DNA from: Pezicula radicicola
Taxonomy: Eukaryota; Ascomycota; Leotiomycetes; Helotiales; Dermateaceae
Length of the DNA stretch: 64,000 bases
Direction: 5' to 3'
Assembly: GCA_003008705.1 (NCBI GenBank)
Contig: PDUO01000009.1
Location: forward strand, 682,001 to 746,000
In this document: in pieces, positions 23,629 through 35,993 of the stretch
How positions within the stretch are numbered: the first letter of the stretch is position 1
How the letters are laid out: each line of letters begins with the position of its first letter
The notes under the pieces: model-generated
The model's input: only the letters and a program-made list of their open reading frames with translations
What the model was told of the DNA's origin: nothing
Databases searched by the model: none
Position numbers and translations under genes: made by a program

Positions 23629-24323
23629 CTACTCTTCCTTGGCACCTCCACGGCCAGCCTTCTCAGCCTGTGCAATGGTCTTCTTGTCCGCGGGAGCAGC
23701 AGCACCACCTTGGAGAGCGCTCATGAAACCAGCAGCAGCCTTGAAAGGTCTCTTCAACTCGCCGGAAGCTGACTGGCCAAAAAGGTGGATCTTGACCTCG
23801 TTGCCCTCGAATGCGCCCTTGAGAGGAATAATGGATTGGATCAAGAGAGGGTTGGTGTACTTCATGTACAAGTGCATGAAGGCCATCATTCCAACTCCCA
23901 TCAATTGTGCCTTGTAGAGGACCTTCATCTGGTCAACATCGTATTGGTGGACGGTGGTTGTGACGAGCTTGGGCTCTTCCGTAGAACCCATTTGCGGCTG
24001 TTCGACATATTTGAGTGTGGTCAAGTCTGCAGAATTGTCGCGATTAGTATATTAAGATACACAAGGACAGGAGAGGCAGGTAAAACGTACCCTTCTTCTT
24101 ATTTATCACGTAGTGTGTGTAGGCGTAGACGGCAATGATGATTACGTTCGAGAGGAGGTAAGCGCCTCGTACGAGCATCAAGGTCTGTGGGTCATCGAAA
24201 GGAATCTTCTTCGACACCTGCATCATCACAAGGATAACGGCCAAGTTGGTACTACGCACACGATCAGTAAGAACGCTGAGTGTAGGAATGGGGGCACATA
24301 ACATACACTTGAGGGCTGACCAT
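23629..24323 (-). CDS. PHO88: Pho88/Snd3, ER SRP-independent targeting protein
   Basis: Three exons (24323-24307, 24251-24091, 24026-23629) sum to 576 nt and give 191 residues, the usual size. The first exon is only 17 bp (MVSPQ plus two bases). The protein reads NLAVILVMMQVSKKIPFDD, LVRGAYLLSNVIIIAVYAYT, HYVINKKKDLTTLKYVEQP, and then the conserved core MGVGMMAFMHLYMKYTNPLL. It ends in an Ala/Gly/Lys-rich tail (GGAAAPADKKTIAQAEKAGR). Pho88 is an ER membrane protein that works in the SND pathway to insert membrane proteins and was first found through phosphate-transport defects. The family is very well conserved and the match is clear over the full length. Confidence 0.95.
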
Positions 24324-25321
24324 TTTGACGGTTGGAGGCAATTGACTTGGAGAGTCGTTTGTGTGAGGGAGTTCTGGTGGTGGGACCGTAAGTGAATGCG
24401 ACCGCGAGAAGAGAACAGCGGTTTATGAAGAAATTATTCTGACGGATCGTTTGGGGTGGAGAGAGGAAGAAAGAAGAACGGCATGGATGCTATCGGATCA
24501 GCCACTAGCCACTTCCGGACTGGAAGGACAGATTTCGCCCAGCCACCAGAGTAGTGTGGAAGCCTGAAAAACAACGAGAACAATTGACATACGCTAGCTT
24601 TACATTCGATTATATAGTTTTCTTACTTTTTTTATAACTACATAAAATTGTCTATTTTACTATAAGTATATTATTTAAGTAAAAGAGATCGTTTTTTCTC
24701 CTTCACTTTATATAAGTAGCGAGATTAGAGCCTAAGACCATACTATAGAGTCTTCCTGAAGTAAGTAGAACAACTCTATTGTACTAGTAGTCTAGCTCCG
24801 GCCTACACACTTTGAAATTTCTTAATACCATACCTAGGTATTCGCTTTCTCCGATGACAACCTATATATCATGAAGCACAGCTCACAAGCAGAAAACCAG
24901 AAACGATTATAATAAATCTGTCCATTCTATGTACACCATACACCATATACACTCCTCCATTAATAACACGTTCTTTGCCCCCTCGATCTGTACCATTCTA
25001 AAGTATTTACCCACCCACCCCGTTCTCCATTCTATAATGCGACTTTGAATAAGTACATCCACAACCCAGCCAGTCGTCTTCCAAGATCAACGAAAACCTA
25101 TTGGCAATAGTGAAGCCAAGTCTTGATAACAAATTAAGAGGGAAGCAAAATAAAAAGGAAAGCCGCTATGAGTCGCTGTTCGTAGTCCTCTATAATCTTA
25201 CAGATAGACAATAATTGGTATCGAAGGGGGGGAAAAAAAGTACAAATGTGCTGTACGCCATCATTAGTTAAAACAAACTTTTGCGTTTGTTTTATTGGCT
25301 TCCGACTATGTTGAGAAATGA
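24324..25321. other. Intergenic, partly very AT-rich
   Basis: 1.0 kb between the Pho88 start and the ABC transporter stop. From about 24590 to 24830 it is strongly A+T-rich with TATA-like words and no open frame, resembling a decayed, RIP-like repeat remnant. No protein similarity is readable. Confidence 0.45.
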
Positions 25322-28300
25322 TCATTCTTTCTTGGCCTTCTTGGGTGTCTTGGGTACTCGAGCCAACCAGTACAAGAAGACCGCGGCGAAGACATTGAAA
25401 ATAATGTAGACCCACATGAGCCCAAAGTTTCTCCACCGCTCAGAGTAATAGGAGTTAACGCTGGCTAAGAAAGCATTTGTGTCCGCCACAGTGCAGTAGC
25501 TGCAGTCGGAGGTAGCGTTCATAGTTTCAGTGGTGAGGTAACCACCAGCGGCGCTGATATATGATTCCATGTATGTGGAACATGTCTGGCCAGACGGGGG
25601 ATCAAAGTGTAGGTATTCGATATCAGCGCAAACAACTTTCGTGTTAGCGAGACCCGTGGACATGACTCCGCTGACGAGGTAGGTGAATGGCGAGACGCGG
25701 TACATGAAGATCCAGAAACCCGGGAGAGTGTCAGGGGATGCGAGGACACCACAGAAGATAAGGCAGAGTGAGAACATGATATTTGCAACGTTTCCTGCTG
25801 TTTCGGCCATACCCATTCCAGCAATGACCATGTTGGTGAAGGTGCTGGTAAACAGTAGGAAGGTCCAGATGAAAAGAAACATGAGAATTCCACGTTCGTT
25901 CAATTGGTCGGCCGGGATGGCATTGCGATATAGGCCGATAGGGTAGTACCAGCAGACGAACATGATAACAGCCATAAGCGAATTCCAGGGTAATTCGACG
26001 ATAATGTTAGAAAGCATGAAGACTTGCCATGAGTATGTCTTCGATGGACGCTCACGGACTTCGTAAAGAGCGCGTTGGGTGACGAAATGGGGCATGATTT
26101 GTTGGACCAAATTTCCAAAGATAGTCAACAGCATGAAAATCGAGAATAGCTGGTTCTGCATGCCTTGCAGAGAAGTTGGGGCATCCCAGAAGGAGAAGCC
26201 GATAAAGAGAGCAGACGAGAGACATAGAACAGTCTTGGAGTACAGGTATGAAGGTGTTCGCCAGTATTGTTCAAAGACTCGATTGACAACAACCCCTAGT
26301 TGAACAGCAAAAGGCGCAGCAAAAGGTTCCAAAGCCGTTGGATCCGACTCAACTGGCTTCTGTGATAGCGTTGCCTTTAGTTCAGCGAGGGTGGCCTTGA
26401 CTTGTCTTCTTTCTTCTGACTCCTTCCAGACCACAGGCCAGTCAATGGTATTTTCAGAGCCTGCAGCAGCCCCAATGACATCCAACATCCATTCTGCGGG
26501 GTTCTCCTCGTCGCCGCAAGGTCTTGAACCATTTCTCTCAAAATAGTTGGTCAAGGTTTTGGAACGCTTGCCAATCTCACCAAAGTAGACAGTCTTTCCA
26601 CCTTTGGCTAAGAAAAGTAGGCGATCAAATTCTTGAAAGAGAATGGCCGATGGCTGATGAATTGTGCATAGAATAGCTTGACCGTTATCAGCGAGTTTGC
26701 GGAGGAGAGCGCAGATAGACCATGCAGTTTGACTGTCGAGACCAGAGGTTGGCTCATCCAAGAATAGAAGCAGAGCCGGCTTTGCTGCCATCTCCACACC
26801 GATCGTAAGTCTTTTTCGTTGTTCAACGTTGAGACCTTCGCCCGGTACACCGACGACGGCATTAGCATAGCTTTCCATCTCAAGAACCTTGATGACTTCG
26901 TCAACGTAGGCAATCTTTTCGGGAATTGGAGTGGTTTTCGGTTGTCGTAAAATAGCACTGAAAGTCAAGGCTTCCCTGACAGTGGATGTGGCAAGATGGA
27001 GATCCTGTTGTTGAACTATACCACCACGTCAGTATGTTACTAAATTCGAGATTGGGACTATGCTCACCATATCCTGTCTTTCTCTGGAATCCAGTGTCAC
27101 GCTCCCGGCCGTCGACAAGCATCTGACCAGTAACAACACCCATGGTTACACGACTAGCAAGGACATCAAGGAGAGTGGTCTTTCCAGCTCCTGAGACACC
27201 CATAAGAGCAGTCAAAGTTCCCGGTCTGACCCATCCATCAACGCCGTCTAGCAGTCGGCGAGGCTCGCCTTTGATTTTAATATCGTAATTGACTTCATCC
27301 CAATGGAAGATGGCGGTCTGTCGCTGAATACTTGGTGGTGCATCCGGTACGGTCTTCTCGCGAGTCAAGGTCTGTGTTGTAACGCGATCATCGGCATGCG
27401 ACTCCTCGTCGGCGGCCTCTTTAGAATTAATAGCAGGAACGGCGCTTCGTGGAAATAGCAGAACTTCTCCCTTAGACTTGGCTGCAGAAATGTATTCAGC
27501 GCAGATAAGGTAAAAGAAGCATCCACCTAGAGTCATAGCTATCAAGATGCCGAGATTCCTGAATACTGTTAACATAAATCGAAATCAAAGGAACAAAACT
27601 ACATACCTCCACAAGTGGGCCTTCTCATATTGGAAGTTGACTTTGAGATAAGTATCACCATCGAGGAAATCCGCCCCAGCAGCTGAGCCAGTAGCGGAAC
27701 ATATTCTGCCTGACGGAAGAGCATCAGCGTAACTAGGGATAAAGATAGAACAAGGAATATGACGGCCGGAAAACTACGGTGGTTAATTATAATTCTCAAC
27801 AAGAATACTGAATTCATACCTCGTTTATCATGAGCGCCTCAAAAGCATATGCAACAGGATCGAGGTAGTTTATCCATCTGAACCAAGGATGCATATCTCT
27901 AGTCGGAATAGTGAAACCAGTGTAGATGACAAGTGCTAGGATGACAAGCGCCGCCGGAGCCATTGCTTGTGACAATGTCCTCGACAGAGAGGCAATCAGT
28001 CGGAAAATCATGGACATGCATAATATGCACATGAAACTGAATAGCAAAAAGATGAAGAAATATCCAGGCTCTCGACGAAGATTCGTCATGAAGTACAGTA
28101 TGAGGTTGAATATGATCCCGGTTCCGATCTTATTCGGCAAATCGCAAATCATAGAAGCTACAGCTTCGGCGAAGGGGTGGTAGAAGGCGTATTTCGCATG
28201 CTTTTCGACAATAGGTCTCTGGGCATACAGGGTAAGGATCTAAGTATTCGATCAGTTACAATTCTCGTTGTCTTGCTTATACAAAGAACTTACCTCGAGC

Positions 28301-30128
28301 GCACTTGCAAAAGCATTGAGTAAAATGGCAAAGAAGAGGAGGGCACCACGGTTGTAAAGAGTCCCAGTAGTGTTTTCTAGGTTGTAGAACACACTTGAGA
28401 CGATGAGCGCCATGACGGAGTTCCCAATCATGCTGGTGAATAAGAGACTCAGATCACCTCTCAGCCGCTGAAAGCCACGCTCTACACATATCTTGACTTG
28501 CATAGGAACGGAAAGCGTATAAGGTGACTTCACGCGCCTAGGGAACAATTAGCATACTTCACTAAGAACATTCCCAGTTGAACGTACTGGCTCTTGGCCT
28601 GACTGGCTTTTCGGCTCTCAATAAATTTTCCCAAAGATTCACCACCAATAGGGTATTGCTGGTTGAATTCATCGATCTCACGAAGTAGTTGAGCCCTGTC
28701 TGCACTGTCGTGCCACACTTTGGCAAACTCATCTGGCGTATAGGGTGTTCTGCCTTCAAAGCCAGGTCGAACGATACGCTCAGCGGGACTAGTCAGCGAG
28801 GTGAGGAAATCGGCGGTTGTTTGTCTCTCCGGACAGACGAATCCCATGTCCAAAAAGAACTGCTTTGCAGCGACAATATTTCCAAAATAGATCTGGCGTC
28901 CCTCATAAAGAACGGCAACCTTGTCGAAAACATCGTAGATGGATTGTGAAGCCTGGTAAATGGCCACGACGGCAGTGGACCCACTGACTTCCGTGGAATG
29001 TCTCAATGTTCGCACAAACTCCAAGGCGGTGGCACTGTCGAGACCACGAGTACTATTATCCCAACATTGTAGTGGCGACCCTCCCAGGCAGCACTCTGCA
29101 ATACTGACACGCTTTCTCTCGCCACCACTTACACCACGAATAAAGTCGTTTCCAACCTTCGTATTCAGGGTATGGGAGAGGCCGAATATTGCCATGATAA
29201 CGTCTCGCATGTGTGCTGCATACTGTTTGCGAGAAACACCAGGGATTCGGTTGCGAGGCGCCCGAGCTTCTGCCGCAAACTGGAGCGTCTGCCCAACGGT
29301 CAACTGGGGAAAGTGTACATCAACTTCCGCCTGGTAGATGCATTCTCCACGGAAGTCTTTGTGCATGGTCTCCAATGGAATGCCCTGATAGTTGATCTCT
29401 GCTTTGGCATCGACGAAGAAGCCATCAGTCTCTCCAGATATGGTCTTCAGTAGAGTCGAGCAGCCACTGTCACGAATATTAGCATTTCAGATCCAGAAAC
29501 AGCGTAGTCTGATTTCTTACCTTCCCGGACGTCCAAGCACCACAAGCATCTCACCACTACGAACAAGTCCATCGAAGTTTCTCAGGATCTGGATTTTGTT
29601 TTTCGTAGCTCGGCCAGTGAGCTTTTTGAAAAGGCCAGGAATCTCCAGTGGATAATTTCCAAAAGTCTTTTGATAATCCATCGCCTCGCCAAATCCATGG
29701 GCACTCAAATTCTTGTAAGCAATTCCAGCAGTCCTCTCGGGGTATCTCTCTGGATCTCTTGACTGGAGGCGAAACAGTGCTTTGGCCCAAGCTTTAGGAC
29801 TGAACTTCCCCGATCTTGGATCCAATAATGGGTCGTCAGAACCGAGAAAAGGATTAACGGGCTCTCCGTGAGCGTCCCTAAACGAGGCCTCTGTGATGGC
29901 TCTGGCAAGTTTGGTGACCTCTACTTCCTCGTCGTCTTCCGAAGATGTTCCATTCAGTGTTGAAGTGCACGTCTGCGCCGTTTGCGTACCGCTGTGAAGG
30001 CGCTTCTCGTCGAATCCTCCACTCATACTACCACTCTCAATCTCATCGCCTCCAGCGTATTGCTGTTGGGCTTTCTCGACTAAGTCTTGCGCTGCGGCGG
30101 GCGCACCCCATGGGCCAGAGGAAGCCAT
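25322..30128 (-). CDS. PDR-type ABC transporter (ABC-G full transporter, CDR1/Pdr5 class)
   Basis: Seven exons (30128-29521, 29466-28588, 28537-28294, 28239-27820, 27773-27607, 27558-27068, 27015-25322) sum to 4503 nt and give 1500 residues. The order is NBD1-TMD1-NBD2-TMD2. NBD1 has the degenerate fungal Walker [14 protein letters not shown] (Cys instead of Lys) and signature [16 protein letters not shown]2 has a canonical Walker [15 protein letters not shown], a signature-position [12 protein letters not shown] and Walker [15 protein letters not shown]. This asymmetry is normal for PDR pumps. The predicted start is the ATG at 30128 ([12 protein letters not shown]); an upstream in-frame non-ATG extension is ignored. 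Family members export azoles, fungicides and plant defence compounds at the plasma membrane. About 2.6 kb without a gene lie upstream, possibly a large promoter. Confidence 0.95.
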
Positions 30129-32776
30129 TGCTGATGGAATCCGGGGAAGAGCTAGAGCTGGCCTACCGTTGCGGGTGCGGGTGATGAAAGAAAGCAACAG
30201 GAAACGCCTATTCTTGGGGAACTACAAACCTTTAAACAAACCCATGATTACTGCGGGCCGCACTACAGCACGAATGGATCCTACCCTGTCCAGCATTGGT
30301 CAACAAAGTCTGCCAATGTAAGATTCGGGTATAAAGTAGTAGAAGTTGCCCGCTCCGGCGGCAACACGAACACGAGAAGAAAAGTGTTGGAGGTTCTGTA
30401 GCCGAACTTTCATAAGTTCCATAAGTTCCCGTCGTCATGAACACGACGTGGAGGGGCGCAAACAATAATGCAGGTCCAAGAGGCCTAGCAGGGAAGCCAG
30501 ACGCGGCTATGCTGTGGGATTGGCACTTTTGGCAGGCTAGCAGTTGTCTATGCTTGTAATGGTGAACGGGCACGAGCTGGAAGTTTGCTGACCGTGCTGA
30601 CTCTGTCAATGGATGGTGGGGCAGAAAGGCTAAAGGATTGGCATCTCTGGCCCCCTTTTTTCTTTCTTCCAGACGTCTCGGATGACCTTCGATTCCGAGC
30701 CGTGACCCAGGAGGCGATCGTACGTCTGTATGTTGATTGGCCCTGAGGAAGTATGGCCTCGCAAAGTTGGCTCCGAATCCGAGTCGTATACTTTTATGTA
30801 TTCGGCCCAGATACTGTAACTTAATCTAGACCTATGGTACTGTAGATACCACGATACCTGGTCATGAGTCTTGGGCACATACTTTCTGCATACAAACATG
30901 GATTGCGCCTTTTTAGCGCCATCTTGATATCGCATCATCAGTCACTACTCGGTACTGTACTGTACTGACTGTCGACGCACGCCTTCACAATTTCACAGTC
31001 AAGTCATATCTGAAAATAGATACTACAGTAATGAACAGAGCACAATTTACAATCCAAATTGGTGGGCCTCGCAATCAAAAAGATAATCAAAATGGGCAAA
31101 TGGGCAAAGCAAAGGCGTCTGCGACTCTGCACAAACACGCACGACACCCAGCGCAAATCTCACAGCCTTGTTTGTTAGCGAGATACCCAATCAGAAAATC
31201 GAGAATACGGTGCAGTATCGGATTCAAAAATGTAAGCTGTAGTGTGAGAGGCATGCGGCCTTCTTCTTCTTCTTCTTCGTCTTGGCGGGGGATCCGTGCC
31301 AATCAAACAGAGCTCAGTCCGAGTTCGAGTTCAAAACATTGGGGGAATGACATTTCGACCGAAAGTTCGGCGGAGATGCCACTTCCTTGCACCCTTGCAA
31401 TCACTTAGTTGATGCTAGGCCCCCAAATCTGCATCTGTACAGTACGTGTACAGTACAAAAGGAGGTGGTGACGGAACGGAACTTAAGAGCCGTCACTATT
31501 TAATTAGTTGATGCTGTATAAAAATACCTGTGACTCGGTACTAGGAAGGAGCACAAGATTGAATAGGAAGGAAAATGCTGCATGACGGAAACGGAACTTA
31601 AGAGGATGATACCTCCTCCTCTTACCAATAATCCCATCTTTAATATTCCGTCTTGACTCAATCTGTTTTGTGTGAGTTTTGTACAGCGAAGAATGACGAA
31701 GGATGAGACTTTGCACGTCATTCTTCGGCTTGTTTGGCACTCGGGGTCATCCTATCGATGCAGGAGGACGTCGATTCGAAGTTTGTCTTTTTTTTGCAAT
31801 GCATCCAATCTGGAACAGGGCACGCATGCCAAATTGCCTCGAGAAAACTTAATGACGATTAGTCCATGAAATGTAAACATCAGTCCAACCAAGGCCTTCC
31901 TTCACCTTAGTGACGAAGAGTATGATCATACAGTAGTGATCCGAACAATTCGTCCAAGAAACACTTTTGCGAGGTTGACAGATACAGTACCCGAGAACAC
32001 TTGGTTGCCTGCCAAGTCTTGACATACAGTAAGAATTGATAAGATCAGCTCAAAAATCAGCTGCAGAATAAGATGAACCAGACTGACACCAGTTTCATAA
32101 ATTAAGACCTCGTGTTGCTATTTCCCAGAATAGTCGATAGTTGACACCCATCAACTTTGACGAGCCTGTCTCTCCTCCTGAAGTATACAAATAGTGTTTC
32201 AACGGCGTGGACCGTTATTCTGTTCGCCAACTTGTGGGCAGTTTTCCACATGGCACATATTTTTTACCCTTATTTTTGTCACATAAAGATTCTTGCGAAA
32301 CATCGCCTTCTCTCGGAACTTCTCGCTCGGTTCCAGTTTCGATCATAGAAAGTTTGGCTTAACCAAGTCTTCTACTGGCAGCTGTTTCCTACTTTGTGAC
32401 AGTCCCCGAGAGATCCGAAAGGTGGAGGGAAAGGGGTTGAAGGGTGGTTACTGTGACCCAGGAGAATGTGATTGGTAGAGATTTGGAGAGCGACGGCTGC
32501 TCAGTGAGTAAACCCGAGCAGAAGCAAGCCTCAAACAGCAAGTCTCCAGATGCAACAAGATGTTAAAGGTGACTGCGCCGGGCGAGTTTTATAAGTAACT
32601 GTTCTATTTATTGGGCAACAGGGTTTTGATGCTTCTGCAAATGCAACCTTTGCTCAGTAGTGAATAGCATTGCTTGATATTCACTGACTCTGTCCTATGT
32701 GTCCAGTTCAGCTCATGACAGGTGTACGAAAGATACAAGCAAGTTTAATGCGAGATCCAATTTGTGCGATTCGGAG
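30129..32776. other. Long intergenic region upstream of the ABC transporter
   Basis: 2.65 kb without a credible gene. It holds the ABC promoter and the 3' flank of the Fpg gene. Visible features are repeated TACTGTAC words (30950-30975, 31435-31460), a short (TTC)n tract near 31260-31280, and a 20-bp direct repeat: GACGGAACGGAACTTAAGAG at 31470-31489, with one extra A at 31584-31604. No pleiotropic drug-response element could be assigned with confidence. Confidence 0.5.
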
Positions 32777-34278
32777 TCAGCGACCCTTGCCGCTCAAGCG
32801 ACGAGAGACGCGCCTGTTACCTTCTACTTTTCTCACCTCTTTGTCTACATCAGCCTTTGGAGGTGACTCCAACATAACCTTTCGTTTCTTGGTATGTTTG
32901 ACGGAAACGTTCTGCTCCTTCTTCTCCTCCTCTGCACCATCATTCGCTTCTTCTTTAACGATAGCAGTCTTTCTCTTCGGGCCACCTCTTGCGGAAGGTT
33001 TTACCTCTTCCTTTTCGAAATAAGGGGATTTTTCACTTGCTAGCTCAGTGTTTTCCTTCGATTTCTTGCTATTCGTAACCTGTCTTAGCTCCTCGCCCTC
33101 TTTCGCTCCAAGATCCTCCTCCTTCACATCTCCAGCAACGGCACCAGTCTTCTTCTGTACACTCGGTACTACGAATGATGTCCTCCCTCCTACAGTCAGG
33201 AACGCCGTCTTTTCCCCGGTAGGCAGAGTAGTGGGTGCCTGCCTTTTCCCTTTCCCCCATCGATGATGAAATATCCAATCCTTGGGAAACAGATCAGAGT
33301 CACCGAGAGCATCTACAGCTGTCTGGGAAATACGAAGGATTGAGGTGTGCAGTTGCTTGAGTTGGTCAGAACTGAAGGTGTTGGAATACTGCTCAGGGTG
33401 TATTTTGGCATGATACAAGATTTCGTCTCTAGAAGGAGTCTGTAAATGTTGGGCCATTTAGTAGCACTGTATAGTAGGAAGTACTTACCCTACATAATTG
33501 CCAATGCCACTAATTATAGATTGGTCCAGAAGCAGAGCCTTGACTGGCACACGTTTTCTTTTCATCTTTTCATCTAACCACTCCTCGGTGATGACATGTT
33601 TATCAATAACTGGATCAGGACCATTTTCTTTCAGAGGCGTCGTATTTCTGATTTCTTCTGCAAGACAATCCACTAGGCGTATCCGCCCAAATCTGCGGGG
33701 GTCTGTGTATGCCACTTGAATTTCGGGATCGTCTGTCTCCATAACAAACTTCCAGTATTTTGGAGGCCATTCTGGATCTTCTGGTTCTTTTGGACGATAG
33801 AATGCCGTCGGTAATCCTTTAATCTTCACCCAGCCTGTAATAAGAGCACAACGTCAATTAATGGTTAATTGAATCCTCAGAGGTACGCGTACCAGTCATC
33901 CCAAAGTGAAGTACCGGATGAGGCGGCGACGACATTATCAACCTATAAATAATTGAGTAAGTGCGGAAACCGGGTTCGAAGTTAGGTTGGAGGATGTACC
34001 AGAAATATTTCCCTTGTTGACCTGCATCTATAACCTTCTTCCCTTGTAAGCTCTTTTGGAATTCTGCACCACTCGTGCCCACCTTCCCGAAAACGCTCGC
34101 ATCATCTTGGGCTCTGACAGCCGTAAGAGTCTTGCCTACGAGACTCTTCTTGAGATGGTATACGATACGCGCGACTGTAGGGTTTGTCTTTAGCACAGAT
34201 TCCTTCTACATGTATACATGTGTATATATGTCAGCATTTTGACAGCTGATCAGACCTACCCTCTGCAATCTCGGGCAT
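32777..34278 (-). CDS. Formamidopyrimidine-DNA glycosylase (Fpg/Nei family, zinc-less eukaryotic type)
   Basis: Four exons (34278-34260, 34174-33893, 33834-33489, 33428-32777) sum to 1299 nt and give 432 residues. Joining the 19-bp first exon restores MPEIAEVARIVYHLKKSLVG: the catalytic N-terminal Pro and the Glu of the Fpg fold. Further motifs are KVIDAGQQGKYFWYIL, HFGMTGWVKIKG, TDPRRFGRIRL and the helix-two-turn-helix region KALLLDQSIISGIGNYVGDE, followed by ILYHAKIHPEQ. No C-terminal Cys4 zinc finger is present; after WIFHHRWGKGK the protein enters a 150-residue Lys/Glu-rich disordered tail ending VSRRLSGKGR. Plant and fungal Fpg proteins likewise lack the zinc finger. It removes oxidised purines in base excision repair. 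Divergent from PEX11 by 403 bp. Confidence 0.92.
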
Positions 34279-34681
34279 TCCAAATGATTTGAGGCTCAGT
34301 GCTACTAAAGGTGGATGTTTTATTTCAGGTGTCGGCGAGGATAATTAGATATGTATTTTGATATATTTGACTTCTTGTTGACGTGGTTGACGTGGTTGAG
34401 CGCGTAGAAACAAGTCACGAAAAGACGTGATGTCAGAAAGATGCTCTAAATTAAATCGGGCAACAATTCCCCGGCTTCTCCAGTATTTTTTGGCAAAGAC
34501 ACAGGGAAGTCACTAACGCAATCGGTCAACCTCGGCCCGCAAATCAAGTGCGGCAGTCCTCATCACAAGCTTTCAACTCTCCAGCATTTCTCTCCTTTCT
34601 TTTCCGCTCATTGACCAACATCACCTACAGCTCCATCTTTTTAAATAACCACACAGTTAAAATTGTCATCAAACCGACAAA
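34279..34681. promoter_or_regulatory. Divergent promoter region of Fpg and PEX11
   Basis: 403 bp between the two ATGs. It contains GACGTGGTTGACGTGGTTGA, a 10-bp tandem duplication near 34380-34400. Assigned from gene orientation; no proven factor site. Confidence 0.5.
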
Positions 34682-35436
34682 ATGGTTGCCGACGCTCTCG
34701 TTTATCACCCCTCAGTGTCGCACTACCTCAAGTTCGTCTCGACAACTGTGGGGAGAGACAAGATCCTTAGAACCCTCCAATACTTTGCGCGCTTTTACTC
34801 CTGGTACCTCTTCCGCACGAACGGTACGCCTGGAGAGATTGCACCATGGGAGGCTATCAAGAAGCAATTCGGACTTGCGCGCAAACTCATGCGCGTGGGC
34901 AAGAACGTGGAACACATCAAAGCTGCAGCCGTCGCTGCTGACAGTAAGAGCTTGGATCCCGTTGTCAAGTACTGTGCTGTTGGACGTCAGCTAGGCTATG
35001 CCGGGTATCTCACGTTCGATATGGCGACCGTGTTGGACGCCGCGGGCATTAGGAAGAGTGAGGCCACCAAGAGACTCCAGACCCATGCGTATAGGTTCTG
35101 GCTTATGGGTCTCTTGTTCAGCGCTATCAGTGGTGGATACAAGATGTATGATCTGAGACATCAGGAGTCTAAGATTGACAAAAAGGATGGCGAGGGTGTG
35201 GTTACTAGCAAGAGGATTGAGAAGTATGACTCCCTTAGATGGCTTGGATGACCTCAGCTAATCACATTCATAGGGAGCGTGCGGCCACAAGTTTGCAACT
35301 CTTGTCTGACCTATGCGATATTTGCGTTCCCACCTCAGCACTCGGATACACGAACTTCGATGATGGATTTGTGGGTTTGGCAGGAACGATGAGCAGTTTG
35401 ATCGGTGTCTATAGCCAGTGGAAGAAGACGGCATAA
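34682..35436 (+). CDS. PEX11: Peroxisomal membrane protein Pex11
   Basis: Two exons (34682-35223 and 35274-35436) joined by a 50-bp intron sum to 705 nt and give 234 residues, the standard length. The start MVADALVYHPSVSHYLKF leads to the amphipathic membrane-remodelling helices (GRDKILRTLQYFARFYSWYL and WEAIKKQFGLARKLMRVGKN). The middle has FDMATVLDAAGI and a hydrophobic segment (FWLMGLLFSAISGGYKMYDL). After the intron, SLQLLSDLCDICVPTSALGY and a C-terminal hydrophobic region (VGLAGTMSSLIGVYSQWKK) complete the family signature. Pex11 elongates and divides peroxisomes and acts in fatty-acid metabolism. Confidence 0.96.
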
Positions 35437-35993
35437 ATATTTAGGAGCTTAGATGGATACCAGAATGATAACAATGACCTCAAAGCAATTGTATGCTAGT
35501 GCATGATTTGCAGTGTTGGGAGGTAGTGATACTTGACTTGTTGGGCGGTCGTTTGTTACGATAGACTTTTCGACACAATCTACATTTTCAATTATTTCCC
35601 TGAATAATTCAACACCTAGTTTTGTACACCCACGTAGCTGCCCTTCCAGCTTCTACTCCCAACCAATAAGTACTACTTATCCATGCCTTAGTTGGCCAGT
35701 GCATAGATGCCTTCATCAGGTAAGGCCCGACGTCCACTAAATTCTGCCTTTGTACTTCAAAGTTCCATGGATAGGTACGTTGTAAGCAGAATCTAGAAGT
35801 AAAGGACGTAAGGGCTATACAAAGATCGTCCGTGTAGTGTTGGGCTGCACAGCAAGATGCCTTTATTTTTCAGTATTCTTACTCGCGATTAATGTTTTAA
35901 GGCTAAGAGGCCTGTAGGCTCACAAATTAGAATTGTCAAAGTGTAAAGCATCAAATCACGAATTCTCAATGTTTATGAGCTAGGTAATAGTAA
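35437..35993. other. Intergenic; probably holds the missing 5' exon of the next gene
   Basis: 557 bp with no obvious open frame. The RapZ-C gene lacks an in-frame ATG downstream of 35991-35993 (TAA), so a spliced 5' exon may lie in this stretch, for example near the ATG codons around 35970-35977. I could not fix it. Confidence 0.4.
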
